A stretch of DNA of 64,000 nt, taken from contig NZ_WSTC01000024.1 in NCBI RefSeq assembly GCF_009789195.1, forward strand, positions 28,621 to 92,620. The letters are read 5' to 3'. The stretch comes from Paenibacillus sp. MMS18-CY102. GTDB taxonomy: Bacteria; Bacillota; Bacilli; Paenibacillales; Paenibacillaceae. Of this stretch, positions 8,302 through 16,992 are shown piece after piece (within the stretch, counting starts at the first letter, position 1; each line of letters starts with the position of its first letter). The position numbers were made by a program, and so were the translations under genes. The notes beneath the pieces were generated by a model. That model was not told where the DNA came from. It searched no databases and was given only the letters and a program-made list of their open reading frames with translations.

Positions 8302-9516
8302 GTGCTTTTTGTATATGGTCCCCAAACGCCGATTCGCCTGCTAGAGGAAATTCGCGATTGGAAAAGGCAAGAAATCGAGCACGCAGCGATGATCCGCCGC
8401 TTCACGCCTACGCTAGAACCCGAATTCAAGTGGCTCCTGACCGAATGGGAGCAGCCACTGCGCGCAGCGGAACGCATCGCTGACCGCTGCCTCAACGAGG
8501 CGCTGGCACGCAGCGACAGCACAGGCGAGGCCGACGGTCCCAGCCCCGCTACAACGCAGGCACAAGCCGATCTGCTGCTGCAAGCTTCCGCCTATCAGTC
8601 CCAGAAGTTTGTCGAGCATCTGCTTGGCCTGATGGAGCGGAGCCCATCGCTCGCTTCCGCGCCAGCGGCAAGATCGTTCATTCTGCATGCCGTGCGGGAA
8701 TCCAACGGCTTCCTAGGCCTGCAGGAGACGTATCGTTACGCATACTCGCCTGAACAGGCATTGGCGCAATCCGCGGAAGCGCTGCGGAACGCCAGCAGGA
8801 ACAGCCATGCAGATGCTGGTGCTAATGCCAACGCCGATGTACCAGACAGCTCCAGCCCTGGCTCCAACTCAGAACGGGCGCCCGTCGCCCAAGTGCCAAT
8901 CGGCGGCCACAAGCTGCCTCCGCTGCCGTATCCATACAATGCGCTTGAGCCTTTTATCGATGAGAAGACGATGCGCATTCATCACGACAAGCATCACCAG
9001 AGCTATGTCGACGGGCTGAACAAAGCCGAGCGTGAACTGGAGCAGGCCCGGCGCTCCGGCAATTTTGATCTCGTGAAGCATTGGGAGCGTGAACTAGCGT
9101 TCAACGGCGCCGGCCATTATTTGCATACGTTATTCTGGACCGTAATGGCGCCACATGCCGGAGGCCCTGCAACCGGTTCGCTCGGCGCGCAGATCAAGCA
9201 TGATTTTGGCAGCTATGAAGCATTCAAGAAACAATTCTCTGAAGCTGCCGCTAAGGTTGAAGGCAGTGGCTGGGCTATACTAGTGTGGAGCCCGCGCAGC
9301 CGGCGCCTCGAGATATTGACCGCTGAGAAGCACCAAAACCTGTCCCAATGGGACGTCGTGCCGATTCTCCCGCTGGATGTGTGGGAGCATGCCTACTACC
9401 TTAAGCACCAGAACGATCGCGCCGGCTATATTAAAGATTGGTGGAATGTCGTGAACTGGCCCTATGCCAACGAGCGGTTCGAGAAAGCGAGCAAACTCAT
9501 CTGGGAACCGTTCTAA
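8302..9516 (+). CDS. Superoxide dismutase (Fe/Mn) with long N-terminal helical extension
   Basis: A 404-residue protein. Residues from about 201 to the end form a complete Fe/Mn superoxide dismutase (GGHKLPPLPYPYNALEP), with ligands in MRIHHDKHHQSYV, GAGHYLHTLFW and [11 protein letters not shown]. Residues 1-200 are an extension: a charged helical region (LLEEIRDWKRQEIEHAAMIRRF) and then a low-complexity Ala/Asn/Ser linker (about 165-200). B. subtilis SodF also carries an N-terminal extension, but I recall it as shorter. The extension's EIEHA helices recall DUF2935-like four-helix proteins; this is a guess. The start is GTG 8302, because GAGGAGG lies eight to nine bases before it. No secretion signal was seen. 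A separate plain SOD is encoded at 31797. Confidence 0.9.
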   Translation: MLFVYGPQTPIRLLEEIRDWKRQEIEHAAMIRRFTPTLEPEFKWLLTEWEQPLRAAERIADRCLNEALARSDSTGEADGPSPATTQAQADLLLQASAYQSQKFVEHLLGLMERSPSLASAPAARSFILHAVRESNGFLGLQETYRYAYSPEQALAQSAEALRNASRNSHADAGANANADVPDSSSPGSNSERAPVAQVPIGGHKLPPLPYPYNALEPFIDEKTMRIHHDKHHQSYVDGLNKAERELEQARRSGNFDLVKHWERELAFNGAGHYLHTLFWTVMAPHAGGPATGSLGAQIKHDFGSYEAFKKQFSEAAAKVEGSGWAILVWSPRSRRLEILTAEKHQNLSQWDVVPILPLDVWEHAYYLKHQNDRAGYIKDWWNVVNWPYANERFEKASKLIWEPF

Positions 9517-9532
9517 CAAACCCGAAACAACG

Positions 9533-9583
9533 AGCGGCTTCGACACCTATTCCGCTAACGAACGGATAGGCGCCAAAGCCGCT
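9533..9583. terminator. Probable bidirectional terminator between SOD and siderophore operon
   Basis: Nested stem AGCGGCTT ... AAGCCGCT, with an inner CCTATTCCG/CGGATAGG pairing, between the convergent 3' ends of the SOD gene and asbF. T runs are weak on both sides. Confidence 0.45.
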
Positions 9584-9625
9584 ATTTATGCTGCTCCCTC
9601 TCAGGCCTCGCACTTTGCTTATCGC

Positions 9626-10510
9626 TTATTCAGTGATTCCCGCTTGTACGAGAGCTCCGCCAACGCCCACTTGCCCGCTGCCGTCCGTTAACTGGCGGAG
9701 CCATGCAGCATCTGCAGCCAGCGTCTCGAACGGTTGTGCGCCGAACCATTCCAATGAACTAAACAGCTCACTCTCGCCGATTGCAGCGATGATAGGCCGG
9801 AAGTCGAGCGCTCCGTCAGGCAATGGAACCATGCCGGTCCGGTCGCTGCCGGATGCATACACTTGAGCAGGCTCGAAGACGTGCAGCCGGTCGGCGGACG
9901 TAACATTTTTGAGATGAAAATGGTGCACCCATGGCTTTAGCTCCGCGTACGCCTGAAGCACATCATCTCCCGCTTCCCACAAATGCAGGAAATCGAGGTT
10001 AATGCCAAATGCGCTATGCCCGACCTCATCGATGAGCAAACGGGCGGAAGCAAGCTCATCCGACAACGTGCCGGGATGCGTCTCAGCCAGCAGCGTGACG
10101 CCATACTGCGCGCAAATGCCGCTAAGCGCCCGAAGCCGCTTCACATAATCCCGCCTCAGCTCAGGCGAGACCTGCCGGCTTGGCAAGGGACCCGCGAACG
10201 TACGAAGGCGAGTCGTGCCATACCAGCGCGCAAGCGCAGCCATGCGGTGCGCTTTCTCCTGCGTTGCCGCGAAGCGTTCCTCCGAGCCGATATCGAAGTA
10301 ATCGCTAATCATCGCAATCCGCATGCCGCGCCCATGCATGAGCCGCAGCTGCTCCTTGGTCGATTCGCGCTCCTCGGCAGTCGCAAGCCATTCCGCATGT
10401 GCGCCCCACAGCTCAATCCCATCGAAACGCTCCCGCAGCGCGAAGCGAACAATCGTCGCGAAAGAGACGAGCGAGTGGCGGAACGAAATCGTGCATAAGC
10501 TAATTTTCAT
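9626..10510 (-). CDS. asbF: 3-dehydroshikimate dehydratase, petrobactin type
   Basis: 294 residues, sugar-isomerase-like TIM barrel. It converts 3-dehydroshikimate to 3,4-dihydroxybenzoate, the catechol of petrobactin. The sequence tracks Bacillus AsbF closely from the start (SLCTISFRH, FDGIELWG, MISDYFDI, RTFAGP). Candidate metal and catalytic residues are Glu143 and His145 (AETHPGT), Asp173 and His176 (NLDFLHLWE), His197/His199 (HHFHLKN) and Glu254 (SLEWFG). It is the last gene of the ten-gene siderophore operon, 22 bp after asbE. About 14 extra C-terminal residues compared with AsbF are Gly/Ala-rich. Its presence makes a 3,4-DHB rather than 2,3-DHB ligand the likely product. Confidence 0.93.
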   Translation of the reverse strand: MKISLCTISFRHSLVSFATIVRFALRERFDGIELWGAHAEWLATAEERESTKEQLRLMHGRGMRIAMISDYFDIGSEERFAATQEKAHRMAALARWYGTTRLRTFAGPLPSRQVSPELRRDYVKRLRALSGICAQYGVTLLAETHPGTLSDELASARLLIDEVGHSAFGINLDFLHLWEAGDDVLQAYAELKPWVHHFHLKNVTSADRLHVFEPAQVYASGSDRTGMVPLPDGALDFRPIIAAIGESELFSSLEWFGAQPFETLAADAAWLRQLTDGSGQVGVGGALVQAGITE

Positions 10511-10532
10511 GCTAGCTGCCTCCTTCCGTTCT

Positions 10533-11534
10533 TTACGCTTGGCCTACAACAGTCCGAACCCGCTCGCCGGGCGCCAATTCCGCTTGCTTCCACATCCGAT
10601 ACTGGCGGTCAATCTCACTTTTAATCGAGAATTCAATCGCATCCGCCCGGTCCAGATGGCCCAAAATATCAGGCAGCAGCGCCAGATCCTTCGTCATCGA
10701 CAGCTTCACGCACATATACTGCACCGTGTGGAATGCCTGTACGAGGTCGCGGATTTCTTGGCACCACCGCTCGTAATTGTCCTCGGACAACCCCAGCCTG
10801 TCGCGGAAAAACATCAGCGCGTAGTCGTAGCTATATTTACGAATAACGAGTATATTCACTTGCTGGACAGCAGCGAGCAGCGTACCCAGCGTACGCCCGC
10901 CCCGCCCTTCTGCCATGCTTACGACAATATCCCGCAGGCGCGAAACAAGCTCGTTCTCATCCTTGCGCATCGTCGCTTCATACAGGCCAGCAATCACGTC
11001 AGGCGCCGGATTCTCGATCTGCCCCGCATCAATGAGGTAGCCGCCGCCATATCCATTGGCCAAGAACGCTTCCTTAATCCGTTCCGTAGGCAAATTGCCT
11101 TCCCAACGGAAATCCGGATCGAACATGAACCATTCGTCCTCATTTTCTGTCTTGGACAGCATCAGGAAATGCGGGAACGGCTTCGCCGCAAACTTATTCT
11201 CCCGCTCCGGCAGCATCGACATGTCGATTTGGACGACGACGTATTGGTCTTCCGTCTTGTTGTCCAGCAAGTCCAGCAGCAGTTGCCAGTTATGCTCAGG
11301 ATCTTTCGCGAAATCATACCATTCCCGAATGCCTACCCCGAAGAACGCCCGATACCAGTCGACAAAATGGTCATGGTCCGTGCGCGCAGAGTAGTAGGTG
11401 ATGCGCCCGTCTTCCGTTACGTCAAAGTCAGAGTCCCACACGCCAAAATAAAACGGGCGATGGTCGGCGCGGCCGCCTGCACGCCGTTTAATAATTTCGC
11501 AGAAGCAGCTGACGAGGCAATGCACTTTAATCAT
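10533..11534 (-). CDS. asbE: AsbE-like aryl transferase of siderophore assembly
   Basis: 333 residues, matching the length and character of AsbE. In petrobactin biosynthesis AsbE transfers 3,4-dihydroxybenzoyl from the carrier AsbD to the primary amine of spermidine. Visible features are an N-terminal MIKVHCLVSCFCEIIKRR, an aromatic PFYFGVWDSDF and an HDHFVDWYRAFFG segment. The start overlaps the asbD stop by four bases (ATGA), which implies translational coupling. Because the operon also makes 1,3-diaminopropane, the amine acceptor here may be diaminopropane instead of spermidine. That is inference; acceptor choice cannot be read from the sequence. Confidence 0.88.
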   Translation of the reverse strand: MIKVHCLVSCFCEIIKRRAGGRADHRPFYFGVWDSDFDVTEDGRITYYSARTDHDHFVDWYRAFFGVGIREWYDFAKDPEHNWQLLLDLLDNKTEDQYVVVQIDMSMLPERENKFAAKPFPHFLMLSKTENEDEWFMFDPDFRWEGNLPTERIKEAFLANGYGGGYLIDAGQIENPAPDVIAGLYEATMRKDENELVSRLRDIVVSMAEGRGGRTLGTLLAAVQQVNILVIRKYSYDYALMFFRDRLGLSEDNYERWCQEIRDLVQAFHTVQYMCVKLSMTKDLALLPDILGHLDRADAIEFSIKSEIDRQYRMWKQAELAPGERVRTVVGQA

Positions 11535-11800
11535 GCTGCGCCTCCGTCCATCGGCTCCAACCGCGCAATGAAATCAAGCAATGAGCCAACTGTCGCGAAT
11601 GCGCGTGCGTCAACCTCTTGCTCCGGCACTCGCAATCCGAGCTCTCGCTCCAGCAAAACGATCAATTGCAGCATCATGATTGAATCGATTCGCAGATCCT
11701 CATTCAACCGGAGCGACTCTTCTAGCGCACCCGGAAGCTGCAACTGCAAATTTTCACGCAGGAGCGTCTCCACCTGCTGTAACACGACTATCCGTTCCAT
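11531..11800 (-). CDS. asbD: Aryl carrier protein
   Basis: An 89-residue phosphopantetheine carrier protein. Ser40 in RIDSIMMLQ is the predicted 4'-phosphopantetheine site (DS-I/L-x-x-L/M pattern). It would carry 3,4-dihydroxybenzoate loaded by the AMP ligase at 11807 and donate it to AsbE. It overlaps asbE by four bases and is separated from asbC by six. It needs a phosphopantetheinyl transferase; none is encoded in this window. Confidence 0.9.
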   Translation of the reverse strand: MERIVVLQQVETLLRENLQLQLPGALEESLRLNEDLRIDSIMMLQLIVLLERELGLRVPEQEVDARAFATVGSLLDFIARLEPMDGGAA

Positions 11801-11806
11801 CTATGG

Positions 11807-13132
11807 TTAAGCCTCGCTTTCTTGTTCCCTTGCTAGCATCGCACGGCTTACTTTGCCTGTTGCATTGCGTGGAATCGCCTCTACGATCCGTACTTCTGAC
11901 GGCACTTTATAAGGAGGCAGGCCTTCCGCGCACCATGCCCGAATGTCCGCAGGCGATAGCTTTTCCTCTGCTCCTGCCTCTACCGTGACGAGCGCCAGCG
12001 CCCGTTCCCCCATAATCGGATGGCGTCCGCGGAACACGACCGCTTCCTTCACGCCGTCTAGCTCAGTCAAACGCTCCTCCACCTCAAGCGGAAATACGTT
12101 CAGCCCGCCAACGTTAATAACATCATCCAGCCGGGACATAAAATGCAGCCTGCCTTGCCCATCCGCATAACCGAGATCGCCCGTTGCAATGCGGCGGCCA
12201 GTGCCTACCACCTCAACGAACAGCTCCTCGGCAAGCGCTTGGCCAAGCCCTGCCTTCACCAACACATGCGATAGCGGCAAGCCGAGGTCGCCGCAATGCT
12301 GCATCTCGCCAGCCAGCGAAATACAGCCCGCTTCCGAGCAGCCATACTGCTGCATAATAGCTGCTGACATGCCCGAAAGGCGTTCCAGCAACGCGCCAGT
12401 CATCGGCGCGCCAGAGCTCATCAGCCGATGGAACCGGAAGTCGGCCGGTGCCAGCGACGAGATTACATGCAACAGCAGCGGAACGCCATAGACGAGATGC
12501 TCCGGCGTGTCCCGGATGATGCCTAGCGTCAGCTTCGGGTTGTTCGCAGTTACGACGATTGGCGCTTTGCCCCGAGCGAATGCGGACAATACGCCGCTGA
12601 TTAGCCCATAGGCATGCGAGACCGGCGCGAGCACGATTGGCGTAGCGTTTGCCCCTTCACCCAATGACTCGTTATAAGCCCGTACCTCAGCATCAACTTC
12701 ATGCCACGCCCGCTGAATAAGCTTCGGCGCACCCGTTGTGCCTGAGCTGAATTGAAGCAGTGACGGCTCCGCAGAGACCGGTCCCCGCTCCCAGCCGTTC
12801 GCCAGCTTGCCAGCGGCTTCAGTCCAGCTAGCCGAACTATGCACAGCAGCGAGGCTAATATAGCCATCCACGCTGCCATATAGCAGCGCTTCGCAGCCTG
12901 CATCTTCCGCTCGCTGCCTTGCGGTAGCCTCCGGCGTCTCCGCATGCAGCAGCAGCGCAGATGCGCCCTGCTCCTTCACGATGAGCACCGCCCCGATCAT
13001 ATCGATCGGGTCCTGCAAGCAAATCGCAAGGCGCTTGCCTGAGCAAGCGCGAAGCGCATCCGACTTGCGAAGCAGCGCCAGCCGAGCCTCGAACGAGCCC
13101 GCTTGAACAGGCTCACGGTTGATTGTAATCAT
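11807..13132 (-). CDS. asbC: 3,4-dihydroxybenzoate-AMP ligase
   Basis: A 441-residue ANL-superfamily adenylating enzyme. The phosphate-binding loop is at about 127-137 (QFSSGTTGAPK). The later ATGDLGYADGQGRLHFMSRLDD and NVGGLNVFPLEVEE segments contain the hinge, and a C-terminal catalytic lysine lies in ATGKVSRAML. The predicted role is to activate 3,4-dihydroxybenzoate and load it on AsbD. The N-terminal domain is short, as in AsbC (~412 residues). The start ATG overlaps the stop of the upstream synthetase (ATGA). Confidence 0.9.
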   Translation of the reverse strand: MITINREPVQAGSFEARLALLRKSDALRACSGKRLAICLQDPIDMIGAVLIVKEQGASALLLHAETPEATARQRAEDAGCEALLYGSVDGYISLAAVHSSASWTEAAGKLANGWERGPVSAEPSLLQFSSGTTGAPKLIQRAWHEVDAEVRAYNESLGEGANATPIVLAPVSHAYGLISGVLSAFARGKAPIVVTANNPKLTLGIIRDTPEHLVYGVPLLLHVISSLAPADFRFHRLMSSGAPMTGALLERLSGMSAAIMQQYGCSEAGCISLAGEMQHCGDLGLPLSHVLVKAGLGQALAEELFVEVVGTGRRIATGDLGYADGQGRLHFMSRLDDVINVGGLNVFPLEVEERLTELDGVKEAVVFRGRHPIMGERALALVTVEAGAEEKLSPADIRAWCAEGLPPYKVPSEVRIVEAIPRNATGKVSRAMLAREQESEA

Positions 13133-15027
13133 GTAGACAGCTCCTTCTGTGCCGTAACAAGATGCAACGGATTCGATACTTCATGCATTAACGATCCGGA
13201 TGGAGCGCCTTCCGCCGGCTTAACGAGCCGTTTTCTCGTCAGTTGCTCCAATCTTGTCGTCGGACCGAATAAATCAAGCTGATCGAACCGTTCCCGAAGA
13301 TGCGGATAGCGTTGCAGATGCGTTTCAATCGCTTCGGCCGCCAGCGTCCAGAACCGGCGCTCTTCGAACCGGTAGCGATCGGCCAGCATCATGGCAAGCT
13401 CAGCCAGATTAATGCAGTACAATGCGCCCAGCAGCATGTAGCGCAGCGGGGCAATCGACTCGCACTCCCGCCCTTTGCGCGGATCGCTGAATTGGCGATG
13501 GGCTTGCGTGAAATCCGGGCATGCCGCCGCGGCTTCCTTGCTTAAGAACGGGCCGTAATACATCGCATCCTCGTGAAAATCTTTCAGCGCGGCACGCACA
13601 GGGCTGCCATCGCAATGAACGAGCCCCATATTCTGTGCATGCGACTCCAGTGCGATGCCGTGTGCGCCGAGCAAATGTACGACTGGCATAACCGCGGTTT
13701 CGAACAGCCGCGACAGCCATTTTTCGATCCCATATTGCTGCAGCCATGGCTCGATAAACGGCGTGCCGTCGATATCGAGCGCACTGAGCACATGGAACGG
13801 AACCGCACGTTCGCCAGGCTGCAAGTAAGGCTCAAGGCTTTCCCGCCAAATGCAGCTCAACGCGCCTTCATCGCCAATCTTTAATTGCGCCGCTGCTCCA
13901 AGCCTTGCTTCCGAAGAACCAGCGCTCGCTTGCGCTGACGCTGGATCATAGGCGACTGCTGCATATTCCGCGAGCAAGATTGTGCCTGACTCAACCAAAT
14001 AAGCATCACCGCTTACAACCTGCTTAAGCCACGAAGACACATATGGCGCAGCGACCGCATCATGCGGTTCAATGTGCCGGTACGAAGACGTATTCAACAG
14101 GCTCATCGCCAGTTTGACCGACGACTTGTTCGGCGCCGAAGCATTGGACATCGTCCGGATGGACTGCTGCGGGCGGTACGTATCTTCCGATTCACCAAGC
14201 GGCACAATCTCCCCGTCACGAATGGCGGTGGACAACTGGAAGGCCAGGTTGCGCCATTGCCAAGGATGGACCGGGAGCAGCGCCCATTGGACAGGCACAT
14301 CCCCCTCCGCAGAAGCTTCCTTCTCGAGCAGCGACATAAATTGGCTATACTGCGCTTGGCCAAGCTCCTGCTGCCATAACGCCTCGAACGAACGGCCCGC
14401 TTCAATCGCCATTGCCGCATCCGAACGCCGAATCGCCAGCCATATTGGCCGAACATCTGGCGCGAACTCCGGACCGAACGCCGTTTGATCAGCCAGCGTA
14501 AAGCCAATCCTCGATTTATAGCATGGATGATACGGATGCCCGTCCATCGCCGCCGTCTCCAGCTCACTAAAGCTGGATGCAGCAGCTAGGCTTCTGCCCG
14601 CCTCACGCCGATGCTGCTGGGCCAGCGCGTCGTTCGCCAGCGTCGCTTCAAGCTCCTTGACGAACGCGTTCAGCTTGCCCTTATCCGCTGCGCCAGCTTC
14701 AAGCACCTCCTGGAGAAACAGCCGATAATCGTCTGCTTCCCGCCGGCCTTCCTTCGCAATGCGCAGCGGCGGCGAATCGCTTAATCGAATCCGCCCGAAC
14801 GACATCCGGCTTCCGCCTTTGACGTTATACGTAATCGGCACGCCATCCTTATCACGGCCATGAATCAAAAACAACGTTTCCTTCCCGAGCTGGACCGTCT
14901 CTGCAGAAACAATCCGCTCGTACAGCATCGACTCCACTAGCTGCCGGAACACTCGCCGCCTTACTTGAACATATGCATCCGACTGAATCGCTTTTGCCAG
15001 CTGCATGTCGAACGGCTGCGCCTTCAT
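13129..15027 (-). CDS. asbB: NIS siderophore synthetase, AsbB-like (IucA/IucC family)
   Basis: 632 residues. An NRPS-independent siderophore synthetase that adenylates a citrate carboxylate and condenses it with an amine. Family landmarks: HPYHPCYKSRIGF, LLPVHPWQW, QQSIRTMSN, SLLNTSSYR, IALESHAQNMGLVH and ALKDFHEDAMYY. The N-terminal RRRVFRQLVESMLYE and FLIHGRDKDGVP match AsbB, which adds the second arm in petrobactin. It occupies the slot that rhbF holds in the rhizobactin operon. I chose the ATG at 15027, nine bases after GAGGGGG; a GTG three bases earlier is possible. About 40 bp separate it from the hydroxylase gene, the widest gap in the rear part of the operon and the junction of the two pathway halves. 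Confidence 0.92.
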   Translation of the reverse strand: MKAQPFDMQLAKAIQSDAYVQVRRRVFRQLVESMLYERIVSAETVQLGKETLFLIHGRDKDGVPITYNVKGGSRMSFGRIRLSDSPPLRIAKEGRREADDYRLFLQEVLEAGAADKGKLNAFVKELEATLANDALAQQHRREAGRSLAAASSFSELETAAMDGHPYHPCYKSRIGFTLADQTAFGPEFAPDVRPIWLAIRRSDAAMAIEAGRSFEALWQQELGQAQYSQFMSLLEKEASAEGDVPVQWALLPVHPWQWRNLAFQLSTAIRDGEIVPLGESEDTYRPQQSIRTMSNASAPNKSSVKLAMSLLNTSSYRHIEPHDAVAAPYVSSWLKQVVSGDAYLVESGTILLAEYAAVAYDPASAQASAGSSEARLGAAAQLKIGDEGALSCIWRESLEPYLQPGERAVPFHVLSALDIDGTPFIEPWLQQYGIEKWLSRLFETAVMPVVHLLGAHGIALESHAQNMGLVHCDGSPVRAALKDFHEDAMYYGPFLSKEAAAACPDFTQAHRQFSDPRKGRECESIAPLRYMLLGALYCINLAELAMMLADRYRFEERRFWTLAAEAIETHLQRYPHLRERFDQLDLFGPTTRLEQLTRKRLVKPAEGAPSGSLMHEVSNPLHLVTAQKELST

Positions 15028-15068
15028 CACCCGATTCCCCCTCGTCCCACCGTTTCTAATCGCCTTGC

Positions 15069-16385
15069 TTATTCGCCCTTCACGCCGAATTGCTGGAATA
15101 CGTTGCGCTCGCGCACCTTGTAAACCTCTCGGCCGGCTAATCCATTCACGATCACGCTGCTGCGATGGGCGCCAAGGCCAAGATCCGGCGCACCGATGCC
15201 ATGCGTGTGAAGCTCGCCATTTTGGACAAAAATGCGGCCTCCAGCAGTGCCAGCCAGTTGCACACGATAATCCTGATCGATCAGCAGGCGGCCCTGCCCG
15301 TCATACGGGATGAGCGAGCCCAGCGGCTCAATGCACGCAGGCAGCTTATGCGCATAGCCGGTTGCCATAATGACAACTTCCGCTTGCCGCTCGAAAGCAG
15401 CTTGCTGCTCCAGATGGCGAACGTCCAGCCGATAGCCCTCGCCATCAGCCTGCGGCGTAATTTCCACAACCTCTGCGTGCGCAAGCAGCCGTACAGGCGG
15501 CTTTTCCCCGCCAATGCTGGCATCGTACATCGCATCATAGATATCGCCAATCGTCTTGGCGCTAATCCCTTTGTACAGCAGATGCTGCTTGCTCCGCACC
15601 TTATCCTTGGTCTCCTGCGGCAGCCCGTAGAAGTACTCGGTATAGTCAGGGGAAAAATGCTCCAGCCCCAGCTTCGAATATTCCATCGGGAAGAAGCCCG
15701 ACGAACGCGTTAACCAATCCAGCCGGTAGCCATGTTCCCGCTGCTCGCCGAGCAATTGCAAGAATACTTCCGCCGCACTCTGGCCAGAGCCGATGACCGT
15801 AATCGATTGCGCTTCCCGGCAGCGCGGCAGCCGATCCATGAACGAAGCCGAATGGAAGATGTCTTCCGCAGGCAGCCCACGGAATTGCGACAGCACATTC
15901 GGCACGCTTCCGACGCCAAGCACGAGATCCCTCGTGTAATGGACCGTTACTTCTCCGCTTGCCACATCGCGCGTCTCGACTGCGTAATTTGCGCCCTCAG
16001 GGCCTTCGCTTGGCCGAATCGCAACAACATCCATGCCAAACCGGCAAGACGGCAGCTGTTCCGCCGCCCACCGGCAATATTCGTTATATTCACGGCGGGG
16101 AATTAGGAACTTCTCCAAGAAGTAGAAGTGGTACAACCTTCCCTGCTCATGCAAATAGTTCAAAAAGCTTAGCCGATGCGTCGGATCAGCCATCGTCACC
16201 AAGTCGGCAAAAAATGGCACCTGCAACGTTGTGCCCTCGATTAGCATGCCAGCATGCCATTCGAATGACGGTTTACGCTCAAAAAATACCGCATCCAGCT
16301 CTGGCGCCCCTTCGAGCAGCGCCGCTAGACCCAGATTAAAAGGCCCGATGCCGACGCCAATAACGTCATGTACGTGGTTAGTCAA
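15069..16385 (-). CDS. Siderophore amine N-hydroxylase (IucD/RhbE family)
   Basis: A 438-residue flavin-dependent N-monooxygenase. The FAD site is GVGIGPFNLG near the N-terminus. The NADPH site is VIGSGQSAAEVFLQLL near the middle, and the C-terminal ATGYAHKLP motif is typical. Family members hydroxylate the omega-amine of lysine, ornithine or diaminopropane. With DABA aminotransferase and decarboxylase in the operon, N-hydroxylation of 1,3-diaminopropane is the expected step. The start is TTG: GGAGG is eight bases upstream, and the TTG overlaps the acetyltransferase stop by eight bases, as in a coupled operon. Confidence 0.92.
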   Translation of the reverse strand: MTNHVHDVIGVGIGPFNLGLAALLEGAPELDAVFFERKPSFEWHAGMLIEGTTLQVPFFADLVTMADPTHRLSFLNYLHEQGRLYHFYFLEKFLIPRREYNEYCRWAAEQLPSCRFGMDVVAIRPSEGPEGANYAVETRDVASGEVTVHYTRDLVLGVGSVPNVLSQFRGLPAEDIFHSASFMDRLPRCREAQSITVIGSGQSAAEVFLQLLGEQREHGYRLDWLTRSSGFFPMEYSKLGLEHFSPDYTEYFYGLPQETKDKVRSKQHLLYKGISAKTIGDIYDAMYDASIGGEKPPVRLLAHAEVVEITPQADGEGYRLDVRHLEQQAAFERQAEVVIMATGYAHKLPACIEPLGSLIPYDGQGRLLIDQDYRVQLAGTAGGRIFVQNGELHTHGIGAPDLGLGAHRSSVIVNGLAGREVYKVRERNVFQQFGVKGE

Positions 16386-16992
16386 GGAAGCCGCCTCCGA
16401 TCAAACGTTCACGGCTAGCGAACATTAATGCGCCCGTCTTGTCGGGCAGCTCCACGTCCTGTGACCACTCGAAGCCGCAGCTGCTAAAGATGTGAATCAT
16501 TTTGTCATTTCGAACATCTGGCTCTGCAACAAGCTTCTCGGTTCTGCCATGCTGCAACAGCATGCGCATCATCGTCTTCAATAGCGGTGCTGCGTAACCG
16601 CGGCCAAGATACGACGGCTCTCCAATGAGCAGATGAATGCCCTGATCCTCAGGATGCGGATCATAATAACGGCCGATTATATCCCGATTCGCCCAATACG
16701 CTTCAAAATAGCTCATCGGCTCGCCACCCAGCAGCCCGATATAAAGCGTCTGGTGGTCATCCGCCAAGAACGCTTCCAAATGCTCGCGGTACGCTTGCTC
16801 CGATATATTGAGCTTCCAGAAGGGAATGACATGCGGCTCATGCTGCCAGCGCAGCAGCCGCTCAAAGTCTAGCTCCAGCGAGACCGGACGGAATCCGATC
16901 ATCCGCCCGATGCCCGCATGGTAGCTCTCGTAGACAGCGCCGCCCAGCCCGTTACCGGACAGCTGCGGCCTCATTTTCGGCGTTGACGCCAT
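16378..16992 (-). CDS. Siderophore N-acyltransferase (IucB/RhbD-like GNAT)
   Basis: A 204-residue GNAT-fold acetyltransferase of the IucB/AlcB/RhbD type. Landmarks are FERLLRWQHEPHVIPFW, SYFEAYWANRDIIGRYYD, GIHLLIGEPSYLGRGYA (acyl-CoA loop) and EPDVRNDKMIHIFSSCGFE. The family acylates the hydroxylamine made by the hydroxylase to give the hydroxamate. A tight pocket for acetyl-CoA is likely but not provable. The ATG at 16992 follows a GGAGGAGGTG site. The gene overlaps the upstream synthetase by 41 bp; a longer in-frame reading to 17079 lies wholly inside that synthetase and is not used. Confidence 0.9.
   Translation of the reverse strand: MASTPKMRPQLSGNGLGGAVYESYHAGIGRMIGFRPVSLELDFERLLRWQHEPHVIPFWKLNISEQAYREHLEAFLADDHQTLYIGLLGGEPMSYFEAYWANRDIIGRYYDPHPEDQGIHLLIGEPSYLGRGYAAPLLKTMMRMLLQHGRTEKLVAEPDVRNDKMIHIFSSCGFEWSQDVELPDKTGALMFASRERLIGGGFLD

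Noticed and set aside
10323..11810. 495-codon plus-strand frame
   Set aside because: It lies opposite asbF, asbE and asbD, which are clearly identified. It is rich in residues typical of antisense frames.
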